In this document: piece after piece, positions 33,755 through 33,885 of the stretch
Layout of the letters: each line of letters opens with the position of its first letter
Numbering within the stretch: the stretch's first letter is position 1
From: Acidobacteriota bacterium
Lineage (GTDB): Bacteria > Acidobacteriota > Thermoanaerobaculia > Multivoradales > JBCCEF01
Assembly: GCA_039028635.1 (NCBI GenBank)
Contig: JBCCHV010000071.1
Span: 1-33,885, forward strand
Length of the DNA stretch: 33,885 nucleotides
Reading direction: 5' to 3'
Notes under the pieces: generated by a model
Database searches by the model: none
Told to the model about the DNA's origin: nothing
Seen by the model: only the letters and a program-made list of their open reading frames with translations
Made by a program: the position numbers and the translations under genes

Positions 33755-33885
33755 CTAGCAGGCTGCTGGAAAAGTCCGCTTCGCGACTTTTCCAGCGCTG
33801 CTAGCTATTTGTTTCGAGAGGGGCTGCGCGCCCCTCTCCGGCCCAAGAAGCGCGGTTCTTGGGCCTCCTCTCCCGTCGCGGCGGC
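33755..33885. repeat. Dispersed multi-hairpin repeat, copy B (cut by window end)
   Basis: The 131 bases match copy A from 10100 on. Three hairpins can be drawn: CTAGCAG/CTGCTAG with inner AAAAGTC/GACTTTT, GAGAGGGGC/GCCCCTCTC with loop TGCGC, and the perfect 10-bp GGCCCAAGAA/TTCTTGGGCC. Unlike copy A it has no 28-bp duplication, so this copy looks closer to the ancestral form. It lies just upstream of the LolA-like gene and continues beyond the window. Confidence 0.85.

Overview
The window is high-GC DNA, almost fully coding, from a diderm (Gram-negative) bacterium. It carries a nearly complete Kdo supply set for lipopolysaccharide, two lipoprotein-type sulfatase-superfamily enzymes, a LolA-like protein and a Tat system. 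The best guess for the source is an Acidobacteriota of the Thermoanaerobaculia type. The grounds are an ECF sigma factor fused in an operon to a Ser/Thr kinase with TPRs, a secreted FG-GAP protein with a C-terminal GFESGDTxxWS motif, and many sulfatase-like lipoproteins. This is an inference from gene content, not from a marker gene.

Layout. Positions 1-280 hold terminators and a 40-bp GC-rich tandem repeat. Next come a two-domain DWIG-motif protein (286-915, minus) and, divergent from it, an ECF sigma factor and a kinase-TPR protein overlapping by ATGA (1124-4350). A very large secreted protein with 14 FG-GAP/VCBS repeats and a beta-helix follows (4474-9489). Positions 9565-10056 hold a DUF2442/DUF4160 pair whose DUF4160 member is frameshifted. 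A structured interspersed repeat (10066-10273) sits directly upstream of it. A second copy of that repeat begins at 33755 and runs off the window end. rpmG (bL33) with leader and terminator follows, then a sulfatase-like lipoprotein (minus), a second ECF-like sigma factor coupled to a histone-deacetylase-family amidohydrolase (plus), a secreted Ig-like protein, a CtpA-type S41 protease (minus) and tatA-tatC (plus).

The centre right (18841-26584, minus) is one tight operon: kdsB, pyrG, kdsA, kdsD, kdsC, an LpxL/HtrB-like acyltransferase and a second sulfatase-like lipoprotein. It makes Ru5P to CMP-Kdo, adds CTP supply for the KdsB reaction, and continues into lipid A acylation. The promoter in front of kdsB lies so close to the GTG start that a leaderless message is predicted. 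Divergent from it (26731-30778, plus) is a VTC-domain polyphosphate polymerase-like protein, a DUF4956 membrane protein, a CotH-like kinase and a membrane-anchored beta-sandwich protein. The last of these overlaps the convergent polyprenyl synthase gene by 78 bp. The window closes with yajQ, a secreted carboxypeptidase-regulatory-like protein, a polyprenyl diphosphate synthase and a LolA-like protein, all on minus.

The items most worth follow-up are the VTC-DUF4956-CotH-beta-sandwich operon, the sigma factor/HDAC coupling, the predicted leaderless Kdo operon, the multi-hairpin dispersed repeat and the frameshifted DUF4160 gene. All family calls are made by eye from motifs, without database searches.
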